A stretch of 64,000 nt of DNA from Epiperipatus broadwayi. Its lineage: Eukaryota; Onychophora; Udeonychophora; Euonychophora; Peripatidae. Positions 36,468-49,390 of this stretch are shown piece after piece (the stretch's first letter is position 1; every line of letters begins with the position of its first letter). The notes below the pieces were generated by a model that was not told the DNA's origin, did no database searches, and worked only from the letters and a program-made list of their open reading frames with translations. The position numbers and the translations under genes are program-made. The DNA is taken from contig JAQFVV010013093.1 of assembly GCA_028023455.1 (NCBI GenBank), forward strand, positions 124,001 to 188,000, in the 5' to 3' direction.

Positions 36468-36562
36468 ATATGATGGAACGCCCAAATCCTCGTTGATGCC
36501 AATACCATCGTCATGCCCATGTTGACCTTAAGCCATTCTGACCACTCATGTGTAGGACCAGA
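36468..36562 (-). repeat. Fragment of the hammerhead unit's 5' region
   Basis: Read on the minus strand it aligns with 55873-55975: a ggtccta-atgag block, ggtcag, cttaaggtcaaca, tgacgatg and ttggcatca blocks in order, ending at the ttccatcat block. No hammerhead core is present; the copy stops upstream of it. Confidence 0.6.
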
Positions 36563-36659
36563 TGGGCAGGATAAGGCTAAATTTGTAATATATATATATT
36601 GCAATTTATTTTTTATTTAATGTTTTAAAGTTAAATGGTATCTATGATTTATTATACAC

Positions 36660-38015
36660 AGATAATGATGACATTATAATCGACATCTTAAAAGAAGCAG
36701 GTGAAGGAATAGAATTTTTTTTTGGCAAAGTTATACAACAAATGTCTTAATGATAAAGATGTAACAAATAATTGGAAGAAGGCAGTATTAATATCAACTT
36801 TTTAAAAAAGATGATAAGATATTAGAAATTACAGACCTATCAGTCTTTTATCACTTCTATACAAAATTTTACCACAATAGTTACAGCTCTTCTATAGAGA
36901 AATTTAGATTTTAAGTTATTTAAAAAAACAGGATTTAAAAGTGTTTTTAGTACAGTGTATCATATCAAAATATTGAGAGAAGTTATAGAAAAAACCAATG
37001 AATATGAGTTGCCATTATGCTTTGGATTTGTAGATTTCGAACCATTCTATAAGCATTTCTTCAGTGATTAAAGCATTGGATCATCAGGGTATAAATCCAG
37101 GATATTGTCATCTTCTGAAAAATATACTAAAATGGAATAGCAACAAGTAGATTATATAATGATATTAGGAAAGTTAACATTGAGAAGGGTATATGACAAG
37201 GTGACTTCATATCAACAAAACTTTTTACAGCAGGTTTGCAAGAAGTATTTTGTGGATTAAAATGAAAAGTTAAGGGAATAAAACTAAATGGAGATACTAG
37301 ATTTTGCAGATCATGTGATTGTTTTTGGAAATAATGTTTTAGAGTTTAAGAAAATGTTGCAAGAGTTATTATATGAAAGTAAGACTAAAAGTAAATGTTA
37401 AAAAGACTAAAACAATGTTCAATGGATTTTTTTTCTAAAGAAGAAATATCTTAGTCAAATTATTATTGTAGATGAGATATAATGGATGAAATTAATCATA
37501 GAAATAAACTTGGTTTGTGTGCTTTTGCTACAAATAACAAGATTAAATGGAAACATGTTTATATGTTTGAAAAAGAAAATTTTAACAAATGGGTTTTACC
37601 TGTTCTTACTTATGGATTTGAGTCTTGGGCACATTACAAAAGAGCAATACAGAAACTTCAGTCAACTCAATTAAATATGGAGAAATGGATGTTAGAAGTA
37701 ACAAGAAGAAATTAAAAACAAAATACATGGGTGAGAAAACAAACAGGTGTCACTGACATCACTGAAAGAATTAAGAGATTGAAATGGAATTAGATTGGAC
37801 ATATTTCTAGACAAGATGATAATATATGGACAGTTGAAAGCTTAAACAAGATTCCCAGAGATTGTAAAAGACCTGAAAAAAGACCACATGTGAGATGGAT
37901 AAATGAAATAAAGAAGTTTGGTGGGGTAATATGAAGAAGAAAGGCTATAGATGAAAAAGATGATTGGTTGAGGAAAGATCTTCATCCTGCAGTGGATTAA
38001 TAATGGTTGAAAACA
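36660..38015 (+). pseudogene. RTE-type reverse transcriptase, decayed copy
   Basis: It matches the reverse transcriptase at 16.38-17.81 kb over its length, starting in the KAPGNDGI region (ataatgatgacattataatc) and ending at ctgcagtggattaataatggttg. Visible blocks are a YRPISLLS remnant (36832), the FVDYEKAFD region reduced by a deletion (37026), a SISPKLF remnant (37205), LDFADHVI in place of LDFADDVV (37301), and an open stretch of 77 codons at 37482-37715. Many frameshifts and stops. Non-functional. Confidence 0.85.
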
Positions 38016-38099
38016 ATGATGATAATATATTTCATGTTATTTTTATGTTTGCTATCAAAGTTTTAAAAATGTAGTCTTTAATATATCAAATTTAATGAA

Positions 38100-38820
38100 A
38101 ATTCAATTAACTTTTTTGCAAGATAAGTATTTCTGTCAATCAAACATGATTTTATCAGTTTTTCAAGAGACCAGTTGAAATCACATCAAATACAGCATTT
38201 ATATTTAAGTATTTAATGTCATATTTGATAATAACGTAATTTAATTCTGGTATCAAAATAAACATTATAAACTTACTAAAGTAAAAACTGAGTTGCTTTG
38301 TTTGACATGATCTCAACTGGTCAATCAAGCAGCTTATAATGTCAGGTTTGATTGACTGAAGCATATGTTCTGCATGAGATTAGCTGATTTTTTAATCAAA
38401 CATTGCAATATGAAAAACAACTAATGTGTTTAAATTTTGATAGATGACATAAATAAAACAATATTAATATATTAAATACTTATGTGGTGTTTAATTAATT
38501 AATATTTATATATCCAAATGTTTATTTGAAGACAAGATTGTTTTAAAATGAGTTTAATTATAAATTTTGCCTTGTCAATTAACATTAAACCAATATAAAA
38601 AGACTTTAGTTAAATTATCATTAAAATTCAGATTCATCAAGTTTGATTAATAGACACACATGTCCTGCAAGAGATTGATTGGTTTTCTAATAAACATTGT
38701 CATATAAAAGACCACAAACTTCTATAAATTTCAATAGAGGACTTAAATAAAAAATGTTAATATATTTATATATATATATTTGTGTGTGGTGTTTAATTAA
38801 TATTTATTTATATAAACATA
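38100..38820. repeat. Diverged tandem repeat, period about 300 bp
   Basis: The order gtttgattga/atta, ctgca-gagatt, gatt-tttaat-aaacattg, aatttt/caatagatgac-taaataaaa and gtggtgtttaattaat appears at about 38341-38500 and again at about 38636-38800. Copies are clearly diverged. Function unknown. Confidence 0.55.
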
Positions 38821-39609
38821 TACCTAAAATGTGTTGTGTAAATTATGCCAATTTACATAAAATATTAATTAAACACATGACTAAAAATGAATTAGAAATT
38901 CTATTAATTTAGTAAATTTCTAGTAATTTTGTCTGCTTGCACTCAAATAATTAGTTTTAGAAACTTTAAGCATTCCTGATACAAAGAACACCTTTATAAA
39001 ACATATAAGAAGTAAAATTATATATTTTAATATAGATGCTAATTGTTTATTATATCCATGAAATTATCTATCTATCAATCTTACAAATGGATATTCTCAT
39101 CTTTTACTGCTTTCAATGTTATCAAACAACAATCTTTTAAAAAACTATTATAACATATTTAAAAAACTGACATTTGCTAACTTCCAATAGCATTTTTGAT
39201 AATTGATTTACTGAACTTTTGGTTGACCAAAAAAATTATCATCAACTTTCTCAAGCATCGCAATTTAGATTCATTTTTTCAATATAGCTTATTATTTTTA
39301 ATAAAGCCTATTTCATAAATATACATTAACATTAAGGTTCGTGTGTGTTTGTATAATTATTAATGTTGCATTTATTGTAATATTTCTGTACATCGGCATT
39401 ATTTTCAAAATTGCTTTTATTACATGAAATATATTACTTTTTTAAAAGCCAAGCAAAATTGACTTTATTTGACATGCACATGTCTCTATATAATAAATAT
39501 ATTGTTACATTTTTATTTACCATTGTCAAACTTTCTCCACTCACAGCTGGACAATAGTAAATGAAAATGTAACAATTTACTCTAGATAAATACTTTTCAC
39601 ATAATAATG
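38821..39609. other. A+T-rich noncoding stretch
   Basis: No feature recognised. Confidence 0.5.
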
Positions 39610-39690
39610 ATATATATGAGAGATAGTAAGGCCAACTGATGAGTGCTGGTTTAGCATGAAATGTATCTTGGATGTCATTTGTCTTTTATT
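39610..39690 (+). ncRNA. Hammerhead ribozyme (type I), intact core
   Basis: CTGATGA is at 39636-39642, stem II GTGCT (39643-39647) pairs with AGCAT (39653-39657, one G-U) around loop GGTTT, and GAAA is at 39658-39661. A15.1 at 39661 pairs with U at 39666 and U39662 with A39665, giving a two-base-pair stem III with a GU loop. The cleavage triplet is AUC with expected cut after C39667. Stem I is CCAA (39632-39635) with TTGG (39668-39671). Flanks outside stem I are less conserved than in other units. This solitary copy has no inverted partner. Confidence 0.85.
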
Positions 39691-40189
39691 ATATCTTTAT
39701 TTAAGAGAATTTAAAAAGAATGAGGAACTATGGAGGTGTTTATTATATCTACATAATAAATATAGTAATAATGGCAGCTCTGCCAAATTGATAGTATATT
39801 TTCTTTTTGTTAAAGAAAATAATGAAATCAAAAGTAAAAATGAGTTAGTCAACATATTAACTTCCTCATTTATAACTCAGATTTTATTATCTTTTATTAT
39901 CTAACAGCAAGCATATCCTTTTTATTGTGTATATAGAAGGTAGAGTAATTTAAGCATGCAAACATGATTTTGATTTAATTATATTATAAAACTATGGCTA
40001 CATTTTAATTCTTTCATGGCAAATTTCATTTAACTTTAGAATGTTACTTCTGCTTAAGTTCATTGTAGATGAGTGCCTCTGACAGCAATTGAATAATCTG
40101 TATATCAGTGCATCTATAAAAAAAATTTCAAATAAACCCTTCCAAATTATTAGCAAAGATTATAGTTTTTTATTTTTATTACTAGATGA

Positions 40190-41202
40190 CAGGAGTAATT
40201 GTATGGAAGGGAGTTGCAGTAGCAGAGTTACCATATGGCAATGATGAATTATGTGTTAATAAAGGGATATTAGATTACTTGGAAAAAGTACAAAGGGAAG
40301 TAGGAAGACATGCATTAGATGCAGATGTTTGACAGCAAAGGAGGCAATTCAAAGAAAAATGCGATGATTCAGTTTTTATATGAGAGATGCAAAAAGCAAA
40401 ATGAAAATGTTTGGTAGACTGCAGTTTATGGATAATAAAAGAATATCCAAAATAGTATTTAATTATATTATGAGTAAAGGGCAGGCAACAAGATGGGTGA
40501 GAAAGGTAATGTGGTATGCAGAAGATTTGGATAAAGAATTTATACCAGTACACTTGTACAAAAGGTGGAATGATTATGTTAAGAGGATTGTTGGATGTTA
40601 TAGTTGTAAGGAATGGGCTAGAAGAATAGATGCATTAATAAAGAATAGGGAGTTGGAGAGATGGAGAACTAGTATGGAGAGTAAAAAGAGTTTAAATATA
40701 TATAGAAATAAACAGAACATTGGGTGTGAGTTATTTTATGATAATAGCAATGAAAGTGGTTTATTGTTTAAGGCTCAAATGGGATCTTTAGCAACAAGGG
40801 AATATACATATAAATGGAAAAAATATGGGTGATTTAGTCTGAAACTTGGGTAAGGAAGGCATAGCAAATATTAGGCATCTGTTAATTCAATGTAAATGCT
40901 TGAAAACAGAAAGGGTACAAATAATAAAGTTAAGAAAGAATAAATATGAACAAAATGATTATACAGAAAGTGGGTTATTGGTTTTTATGTTGGGTTTGGA
41001 AAAAGATAAAGGGGGTTTAGATATGAAGGCCATAGAGTTGACAAAGATTATGTTGTGGAAATGGGATATAGCAGATTATGAGAAAACTTAGGGTGGGGAA
41101 TGGAAAGGGAAGGTAAAGTGGCTAACAGGTTTCTCTAGGCATAGTTGCTGAGAGATTCCTGACTCTGTGTAAGGAGAAGTCACAGTGCATCACATCACAC
41201 CA
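40190..41202 (+). pseudogene. Non-LTR retrotransposon 3' part (family B, copy B)
   Basis: This plus-strand fragment matches the downstream half of the element at 5425-7432. It begins after the reverse transcriptase active site with VIVWKGVAVAELPYGNDEL, continues through LDYLEKVQREVGRHALDADV, KMKMFGRLQFMDNKRISKIV, RWVRKVMWYAEDLDKEFIPV and SGLLFKAQMGSLATREYTYK, and closes with the shared agtcacagtgcatcacatca 3' end. Two main frames remain open (40380-40832 and 40846-41091), offset by an indel near 40828. In the C-terminal knuckle the first two cysteines seen in copy A are gone: one is a stop, the next a glycine. Not functional. Confidence 0.8.
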
Positions 41203-41700
41203 GAACTTTAAAGTTCAATGGATAAATAAGAAAAGTTAATTTTCTCAAAATGATAACAGAAATGGTTGTAGAGTTACTCACTTCTTTTTATGTTGTTTTT
41301 CAATCACTTAGAAGGTTTTTTTTTATTTAATAAATATAAAATACATTCATTTTTTAATTATATAATGTTTTTAGAAAAATTTAAACTTTTGTCAGTGGGG
41401 AAAAAAAATTACATTATTCTCTCTAATGTAAAAAGTAAATCTTGTTTTTTTTATTTTCTCAAATAAAATTTTCTTAAGACTAGTAATTTATATATGTTTA
41501 CAAATTAAAAATTTATTTATTTATTTTATTTATTCATATAAAAGTAGAAATAAAATATTTTTTTATCAGATTATAATTATTATTGGCAGTTTTTTTTATT
41601 TTATGTATACAAAGCTTAACTTTGAATATTTTATCATGGCATAAAATATAAAGATTTAAATATAAGAAATTGTTCTGCAATATACATGTATAAATTAATA
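41203..41700. other. A+T-rich noncoding stretch
   Basis: No feature recognised. Confidence 0.5.
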
Positions 41701-42080
41701 ATTTTTAACAGATGTAATTGTTTAAATATTTTAATATGTGAAAATATCTTTTGTAATTTTATATTACAAAAATCATCATTAGATGTCAATATATTGTAAT
41801 CAATGAAAATACAAACTGTAAATGCTTTCTGCATTTAAAAGTGTATGCTTTTAATATCTTGATGTTATATAAAGACTAAAATACTACATTATTTATTTAC
41901 AGTTAAATGTTATCAATTATCATTTTTAATAGATGTAATTGTTTAAATATTTTAATATGTCAAAATATCTGTTGTATTTTTATACTAGAAAAATCACCGT
42001 CAGTCACCAATAAACAGTAATCAAAGAAATTAATAAACTGTAAACTCTTTCTACATTTAAGAGACTTGAAGCTAAAGTAT
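41701..42080. repeat. Two-copy tandem duplication, period about 221 bp
   Basis: The word agatgtaattgtttaaatat followed by tttaatatgt starts near 41710 and again near 41931. The next blocks also recur: caaaatatct-ttgta, aaaaatca, caata and gtaatcaa, aaactgtaaa, and ctttctgcattta. The spacer between copies is only partly similar. Confidence 0.7.
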
Positions 42081-42273
42081 GTATACATAATATTGATTGA
42101 ATATATGATCAATATTATTGGAAGGTATGAGTACGTTATATTGTTTAAATGAGAATTCTGTCATGCATGTTTAATTTGTATATACTAATAAACACTGATA
42201 AGGTTCCATCTCAGAAATTTTAAAGAAATGAAAGATATTCTCATGACTTATCATTATTATTATTATGTAGCAG

Positions 42274-42291
42274 TCTCATACCAGCACAATG

Positions 42292-42331
<40 letters not shown>

Positions 42332-42344
42332 TATGTGCTGGTAT

Positions 42345-42390
<46 letters not shown>
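42274..42390. repeat. Palindrome with (TA)n core and (TA)n tail
   Basis: tctcataccagcaca (42274-42288) pairs with tgtgctggtatgaga (42334-42348) across a (TA)n core. A second (TA)n tract follows to about 42389. It is built like the two palindromes at 13.3 kb but with different arms. Confidence 0.85.
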
Positions 42391-42392
<2 letters not shown>

Positions 42393-44965
42393 AACCTTCA
42401 TCCTTTGTCTTAAAGATGAATGTCAAGATTTATAGTAGCATAGTATCTAACAAAATGTTTTTTCAGTAGTTTAATTTTTCTGATAAGCAAACTTTGTCAC
42501 TACTTAATAGTTAAATATTTACATGTCTTATTAGACAATTTAAAAAAACTTTTATAATTTTTATGACTTAAAAAGTAATCTTAACAGCCTGTTTATAATG
42601 TTTGAATTCCTTTAGTAGCTCTGTTATAATTTTTAAAATGCTTAATCTTAAAGGTATTACTAATATAAAGCACTAGTGAATTTAATTTTAAAATGTTAAA
42701 AGTACAACTATCCTGGTTTAGTTAGTAGAGTATATTTGGAAGTTGATGTTAGAGTAAAACTTTAAAGATAATTTTAAACAGTTAAAACTAGGTTGCTAAT
42801 GCTTAATTTAATTATAAAAATATATCATTTAATCTTAATTATAGTAAAAATATTTTTTATTAAATAATCTCAAATTTAGTTGATTAAGTATAAGTAGTTT
42901 TAAAGTCAATAATTAATTTTATAATTAAGCTCAATCTTTAGATAAATAATAATAGGATGTAAGTGAGAATACTTGTCTGATAAAGCTTTAATTTCTTCAA
43001 AAACTTCTTGGTTCAATTTAATATTAAAGCTATTCTTAAATATCTTTATTTTAAAAAGGCAATATTAAAATATTCTGGGATCTTCAATAATTTTTTTAAC
43101 AAAGGTATTTAAAGAAAAATATTATAAGGTAATATTCTATTTGAACTAATGTAATTTTTGTTACCTAATATTTTATTTTTCATTTATTGTAATACATTTA
43201 ATTTTCTAAATAATTTGTTTTAAAAAATGTTTATTTAAAAACATTTAATTATTACTTACTGTATAGACATAATATGTAAATTAATTTATTTTTTGCAATC
43301 TTTCCTAGGATACTGATAAGTCTGTGACTTCTAATCAATACAGGTTAACTGGACATAATCAAAATGTTAATTTCTAGCCACCAAAATTAGTCACATGGCT
43401 TATACTATAAGTACAGCTGGTAATTAAACTTCCTTTCACTTTCTTATTCTTGCTTACTTGCAGAAGAATCAATTAATTATTTTTTGTTTAGGTTATAACT
43501 ATTTCTAATTAATTTTATTTTGTATTAAAATTTTAGAAAGAATGGGTTTTTTAATTAACCTCATCCAGGCTCAATCTTTAAACTTTTAAACTTCTAAATG
43601 CTTGAAATTACATTTCAAAATGTGCATTATGGGACTTGACAGAAATTAAATTGTTTCCCCTAGAATTAAATAATTCAATGGATTTTATGAAAAAGTGTCA
43701 TTATCATTCCTGTTGTGTAAGAACTTTCACTAATTCTATTTTTCATACTATAGATAGATGATATTACAAAATTAAAGCATTAAGACTATTAAAGACTTTT
43801 AAAATATCTTATTCATTAAACAATTTTTATTTTATTGAAAAAAAATATCTTAAATTTTCATATATTAAAAAGAAAATTTTTTTTTTTTAAATTAAGTCAT
43901 TTTAAATGAAAAACTTTTAATCTAAATAGTAGAACCTGTTTTATAATAATGAAATACTTTATAAATGTTTTACCTGAATACATTCATGTATTGATAAGGA
44001 ATAATCAATTTATTTCAATAGTTTTTGTGGAAAACTTCTATACGTTTATTTTTAAAAATACATTAAAAATGAATGACTTTAAATTATATCTAACATACAT
44101 AAGTGCTATTATTATGAGACATTTATTTAAACGATTACTTTCATTTATTTAAAAAGTTGAATTATTTAAAAGTATTTTCTTTAAAATAGCACTTATTATT
44201 ATTAGCAGTGATGTGAACTTGATTTACTTGCTAAATATTTTTATTATGTTTACTTCAAGCTAAACAAGGAAATATATTTTCCTACTGTATTGAAATTAAA
44301 CTTATTGATCTGTATTGTTTTATGAAAATTTATTAGCATTATAATATGTACTTTTAGATATGATTATTTCTGAGATGCCATCAAAAAATTTATTCTTTTA
44401 ATTTTATTATTTCCAAAATTATTGTTTTTACGAACAGCCAGAATAAATTATATTACATATACTTTAAAAATGTGAATTCTCCTGAATTATAAAAAGAAAA
44501 GTTTACTTCAAAACTTATTATTCTATGTTTATTCCAAAGACATCTGCTCTCTTTTATCATTTTTACTAGAATTCTACTCCATTCTAAAAATGTGACTATT
44601 GAAAAGATTGCTTTTTAATTCTTATTATTAATAGATATGTTTCTGAAAGATAAAAGAAGTTAATATGATATTTTATTGAAATATAAAATATGCATCATTA
44701 TAGGTGTTTTATTCATGAAAATATATTTCATCAATTTGAATGGTCATACATATTTGTGCTAGTTTTTCTAAATATTTTTGCCTAATCTTGTGTAAAATAT
44801 TGTATGTGTATAAGCTGGAAAACTGCAATATTCTTTAGAACTTTATTTTTTAGTGGCTGTATCCTCTCAAATGTTTAGGAACCAAGATGAAGAGCTTTCT
44901 TTTTATTTATTTTTTATTTTGGTAAAATGATATAGTTATTAAATTTAAATATTCATGATATTGTA
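42391..44965. other. A+T-rich noncoding stretch
   Basis: No feature recognised. Confidence 0.5.
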
Positions 44966-44967
44966 AA

Positions 44968-44995
44968 ATGCTGCTGCTGCTGCTACTACTACTAC

Positions 44996-45071
<76 letters not shown>

Positions 45072-45078
45072 GTTGTTG

Positions 45079-45148
<70 letters not shown>

Positions 45149-45150
45149 GT
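44968..45150. repeat. (ATT)n microsatellite
   Basis: A short run of CTG and CTA units followed by about 150 bp of almost pure TTA/ATT with a small TTG interruption near 45071. The poly-Leu and poly-Asn open frames here are artefacts. Confidence 0.95.
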
Positions 45151-45705
45151 TTCAAAGAATTTTATTAAACAAATGTTACATAGATTCTTTACAACAAACG
45201 ATTGTATTCTGTTACATAGGCAATCATAGGACTTTGGAACAAGTTCTAAATTTTAAAATCAATTGTATTTTACCTTTTAAATAATCTGTTTGATGGTTAT
45301 TCTGTTATAGGTTTGATGGCTGTCTAATGAGTGACCATGTTGCTGCTGCAATGTCTGGAGCGCTAATTTTGTAATCCCGCTCTTTTATTTGTTAAATTTT
45401 TTGTAAATGTTGCTGGGTGTCTTCTTGTATTGTTACCAAATGTAAATGAGCATCTTGTGCACCAGTATGCATATAGTAAAAAAGTTATTGCTTGTGTTGT
45501 TGGAGTAGAGTGTTTTTTAAAAGATTGTAAAATGTTTATTAATGATGTATTTTTCCTTTGGTAAGTTTCTATTAACAATTTGCGTATTTTGGATAAACTT
45601 GTGCATGAATAGAATATATGCTGTAATATATAATTTTAATAAATCGCTTTATTATTATTATTATTATTATTAATTATTATTATTATTATTATTATTATTT
45701 TATGC
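45151..45705 (-). repeat. Possible LINE 3' end with (AAT)n tail
   Basis: Read on the minus strand, an open stretch of 71 codons (45363-45578) contains TYQRKNTSLINILQSFKK, YWCTRCSFTFGNN and RRHPATFTKNLTNKRAGLQN. Further frame-like text interrupted by stops runs toward the (AAT)n tract at 45150-44968. A coding-like end leading into a simple-repeat tail on the same strand is the layout of some LINE families. I do not recognise the protein. A second (TTA)n run at 45650-45700 closes the other side. Confidence 0.3.
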
Positions 45706-48330
45706 ATTTTATTTGATATAATTTTAATAAATCACTTATGAAGTATATTATCAAAAGTTCTCAGAATATTAATAGTTTTATAATGCTACATTTTAAATGA
45801 TTTATATTTGTCTTTATCATGAAGTTATTTATTTTGAAGGTGCATGCAAATGCTGACATGGATACAATCTATTTTTATTGATAATTTTTATTAAGTTATA
45901 TTTAGCACTAGATATCAATGTATTGCTTTTGCACATCAGTTGGTTGTTGCTATTTTTAAAAAAGATTATGGTATTCTTGTATTGAATGTAATTTATTTTG
46001 CCAGTGTATTTTAAAGAGATTTACCTTTGACTCTCTCTTCAAGCATATAAATACTTTATTTAAGGCAAATCCTATTATTGTTTTTTTTTTAATGGTCTCT
46101 TCTCATTACTTATATGATTGGTAATAAAATCTTAATCATTTATTGCCCTCAAATTTAGATGCCCTAGTCTTGAGTTCATGGCATCATTTACTTTGTCTTT
46201 GCCTTATTATCCCAAATGTGGATTTATTTGTGATGAATTTTTGTATAATGCCATAGATAGTGTCTACCATGACTTTATCCTGACAATTGATATATTTTTG
46301 TAAGTATTGAGAAATGCCACCCTTACCTTCAGTCACACTCCTAGTATATCTAAGTGTAGGTTGTTTGTTTTGATGTGTAGGTCATGTAACTGTGCTTTAC
46401 CAGCACAGAAAGATGTAAATCTGATAAATATTTAATATTAAAATTTTAAAATTGCAAATGTGGCTTCAATAAAGAATTTACATCTTCTTCAGCATTCATC
46501 TCATCATATGGATTGGTAAGATATATATTTTATAAAAAGGTATCAAATACATTTATTAGTGACATTATAATAGAACAATTGTTTTGTAAAACTGAGACAA
46601 CTTATTTAAATATTAATATTGTATAAGGTTTCAATAACCATTTAATATTATTTTATTTTTTGATTATTTATTTTAAACTATAAATTACGATTCTCATCCA
46701 TATTAAATTTTGTTTAGTGTATCCAAAAAATTTATTTTGATAATATTATGAAAATAGCAAGACTGTTTGTTTGTTAAATATTATAATGTCAAAATAAATG
46801 TTACTTTTATTGTTAAATTAATTTCTTGACTGTTTCTTATCATCTGCATATCTTCAAAAATCTAAATATCATAAAGCCTATCATAAATTGTTTTTACTTT
46901 CATGCATTGAAAATATATGGACATATAGAATTTGACATGAGAATTACTTAATTAGAATATGCATCTTGGATGTTAAAAAAAATCCAAAAAAGAGATTATT
47001 TTATTTATTAAAAATAACTATAATTATTTATTAGAGGAACATTTTTGTCAAATTCATTTATTAAAAAATGTTTTGAAATTACTTTGTCTCATTTAGAAAA
47101 TTATTTGCTTATTTATCATAAATTCAAATGGTGGAATTGTTTGGTTTTAATTCAAAATATTTAAAGATAGTTTATTAGTATGATATTTTGAATGGCCATA
47201 AAGTCCCTTATCCACTTTTTATAGCTGAATCCTATCCTAGCATGTTGTTCTTTTTCTAAATTAAGAGTTTTCATGTCCAGTTTAAATTTTAAAAATTATT
47301 ATTGTAATTTTAGGGAGACATTATCTTAAAGCTAAAAGTATGTCTCATTGCTTTGTTTAATAGGATCTCATTCTTTATCTGATAGATTATTCAAAATTAA
47401 AACAGAAAAATAAAATGTATAATTATTAAAATATTAAAATATTAGTTATATGAACCCTGAGATATCCATTTTACATATAAAATTATTAGTGAAGATTATT
47501 TCACTTTAAGAACAAAATTCTTGTAAAGAAATTAATGTGGCAAAGACATAAGAAATAAATGCTTCTATTTGATAAAAAGAAATTTAATTGTAAATCTGAT
47601 CATGATTGTAAGATACTCATTATGATTGTAAGAAGTATTGGCATTAGAAGATGTGTTATGAATAGAGAATTTTAAAGTAACCTAATCCTTTAATAATATA
47701 TGCTTTAAATATTAAGAGCCAGTATATATTTAAAAAGGCTGCCTCCTCCTCTTAATTTTCTAATGCAATGCCTTTATTTTAATAATAACTATTCTTATTA
47801 CTTACCCTTATTGCTCTTATTATTGTGGTATATAGCATTATTCAAAATCCCTCTGAGGTTAGCTAATAATATTGTCAGTTTGTTTTATTTTGACTTTTAT
47901 GAGATATAGTTTCTCTGTGAGATTCATCTTTCTCAACATCTTTTAAGATTACAATATATATATAATTATTATTGTGATGAATTTTTTCCAGATTCAAACT
48001 AATTATTTTATTTTTTGTGCTTAATGAATTATGCTTTATGTAAATATTTTATTGACATGAGACATACTTATTGTTATTTTATACATGTAATTACAATTTA
48101 CATTCGATCTGCCTTCTTATTCTGATGATATTGAAAGACTATGTATAAGTCTTTCTCATATACAAATTATCTTTATGTCTGTGCAGATGATTGACTGTAT
48201 TAAATTGGATGTTAGACTGTATAATTTTTTCCATAATATATGTTTTGTATAACACATATTGTAATATTGGGATTAATGCCAGAAAACATGATCCAAGATT
48301 GTGTCAGTCTTAAATTGTTGAGTTTAAATT
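45706..48330. other. A+T-rich noncoding stretch
   Basis: No gene recognised. A strong small hairpin ctgtgct-ttacc-agcacag lies at 46391-46409. Confidence 0.5.
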
Positions 48331-49390
48331 TTATCTAAAGAACTCATGGAAATTACAAAAAGAGCTGCAAAAATACAGAAATAAAAAAGTATAATAGATA
48401 AAATGTAAAAACAAGTTACACAAGCAAAAAAGGACATAGCAGATAAACATCCAAATCTGACCATGGCCATAAAGTCATTGAATGAAAAGATCACAATTCA
48501 AGAAAAACATATATGTTTTAATAAAACTGAATTAAAGAAACATTTGGATGATCAAATTAACATATTAATTGAAAAAAAATCATTCAAATATAAATTAATA
48601 TCATGGCAGAATTAAAATGAAAAGAGTAGAAATAATGCAGATATGTGAGGAGTTTAAAATGTCAGAAATAGTTGGGAAGAGCAAATACATCTGATCAGTG
48701 GACAGTTGAAATAAAAATTACAAAACAAGAAAATGGAAGCAATGGAAAATAAAATAAACCATAGAAATTTAGACAAGGTCATTATGTAGAAATGTATTTG
48801 AGTGAGGAGGATCAAGGGGTTGACTGAGATTAAAGTAGAGTTATGGCTTATAATGTAATAAAAAGTTTTGGTGGTAACATAACCCACAAAGAAGAAATAA
48901 ATCAACTTATGTAGGTATAAAAATACTGGTGTCAAGCAAATAAAATTGTAGCAAAGTATATACATGTTGAGATATTCAATAATAAAGTCAGAGAAAGTCC
49001 ATTAATGCGCATGAATTTGAAAGAATTATCTCAGTTTCATATATTATGAAAGAAGAAGAGCATGCTATCATTTTCATGGAACATCAAAAGATTTGTAGCA
49101 TTCACTGGAGACTAAACCTTAAAATTTGATTATTAGGATCAGGGATTTTTAACAACATTTGGAGCAAACAGCAGCAAGATGGTTTCCAAGAAAGATATCT
49201 AATAAATTTAAAAGAAACAAATAATTTTTTTTATCATCACATCTCAAAGTTGACGGTCCTTTCTTTATAAGAAAGACTACTCATTTGAACTATATATAAT
49301 ATCCTCCTACAATTCAACAGCTAATGCTTGATCAGGGAGAATATACTAAATCCATGAGGTCATAGAAAGAAAAGGATCATGGGAAGTAAT
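48331..49390 (+). other. Purine-rich, coding-like decayed region
   Basis: The plus strand is A- and G-rich and gives many short charged peptides in changing frames, for example LDDQINILIEKK and NKKMEAMENKINHRNLDKV near 48.5-48.8 kb, and TAARWFPRKISNKFKRN near 49.2 kb. The lysine/glutamate bias looks like the remains of an ORF, perhaps a coiled-coil or nucleic-acid-binding retroelement protein. I do not recognise a family, and stops are frequent. Confidence 0.25.

Noticed and set aside
44907-45168. Poly-Asn and poly-Leu open frames
   Set aside because: Both strands of an (ATT)n microsatellite.
46380-46420. Hairpin ctgtgct-ttacc-agcacag followed by aaa, resembling stem II plus GAAA
   Set aside because: CTGATGA is absent before it and no stem I or III can be drawn; kept only as a small hairpin.
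48124-48145. CTGATGATATTGAAAG as a possible hammerhead
   Set aside because: Boxes are too close to form stem II and the flanks do not pair.
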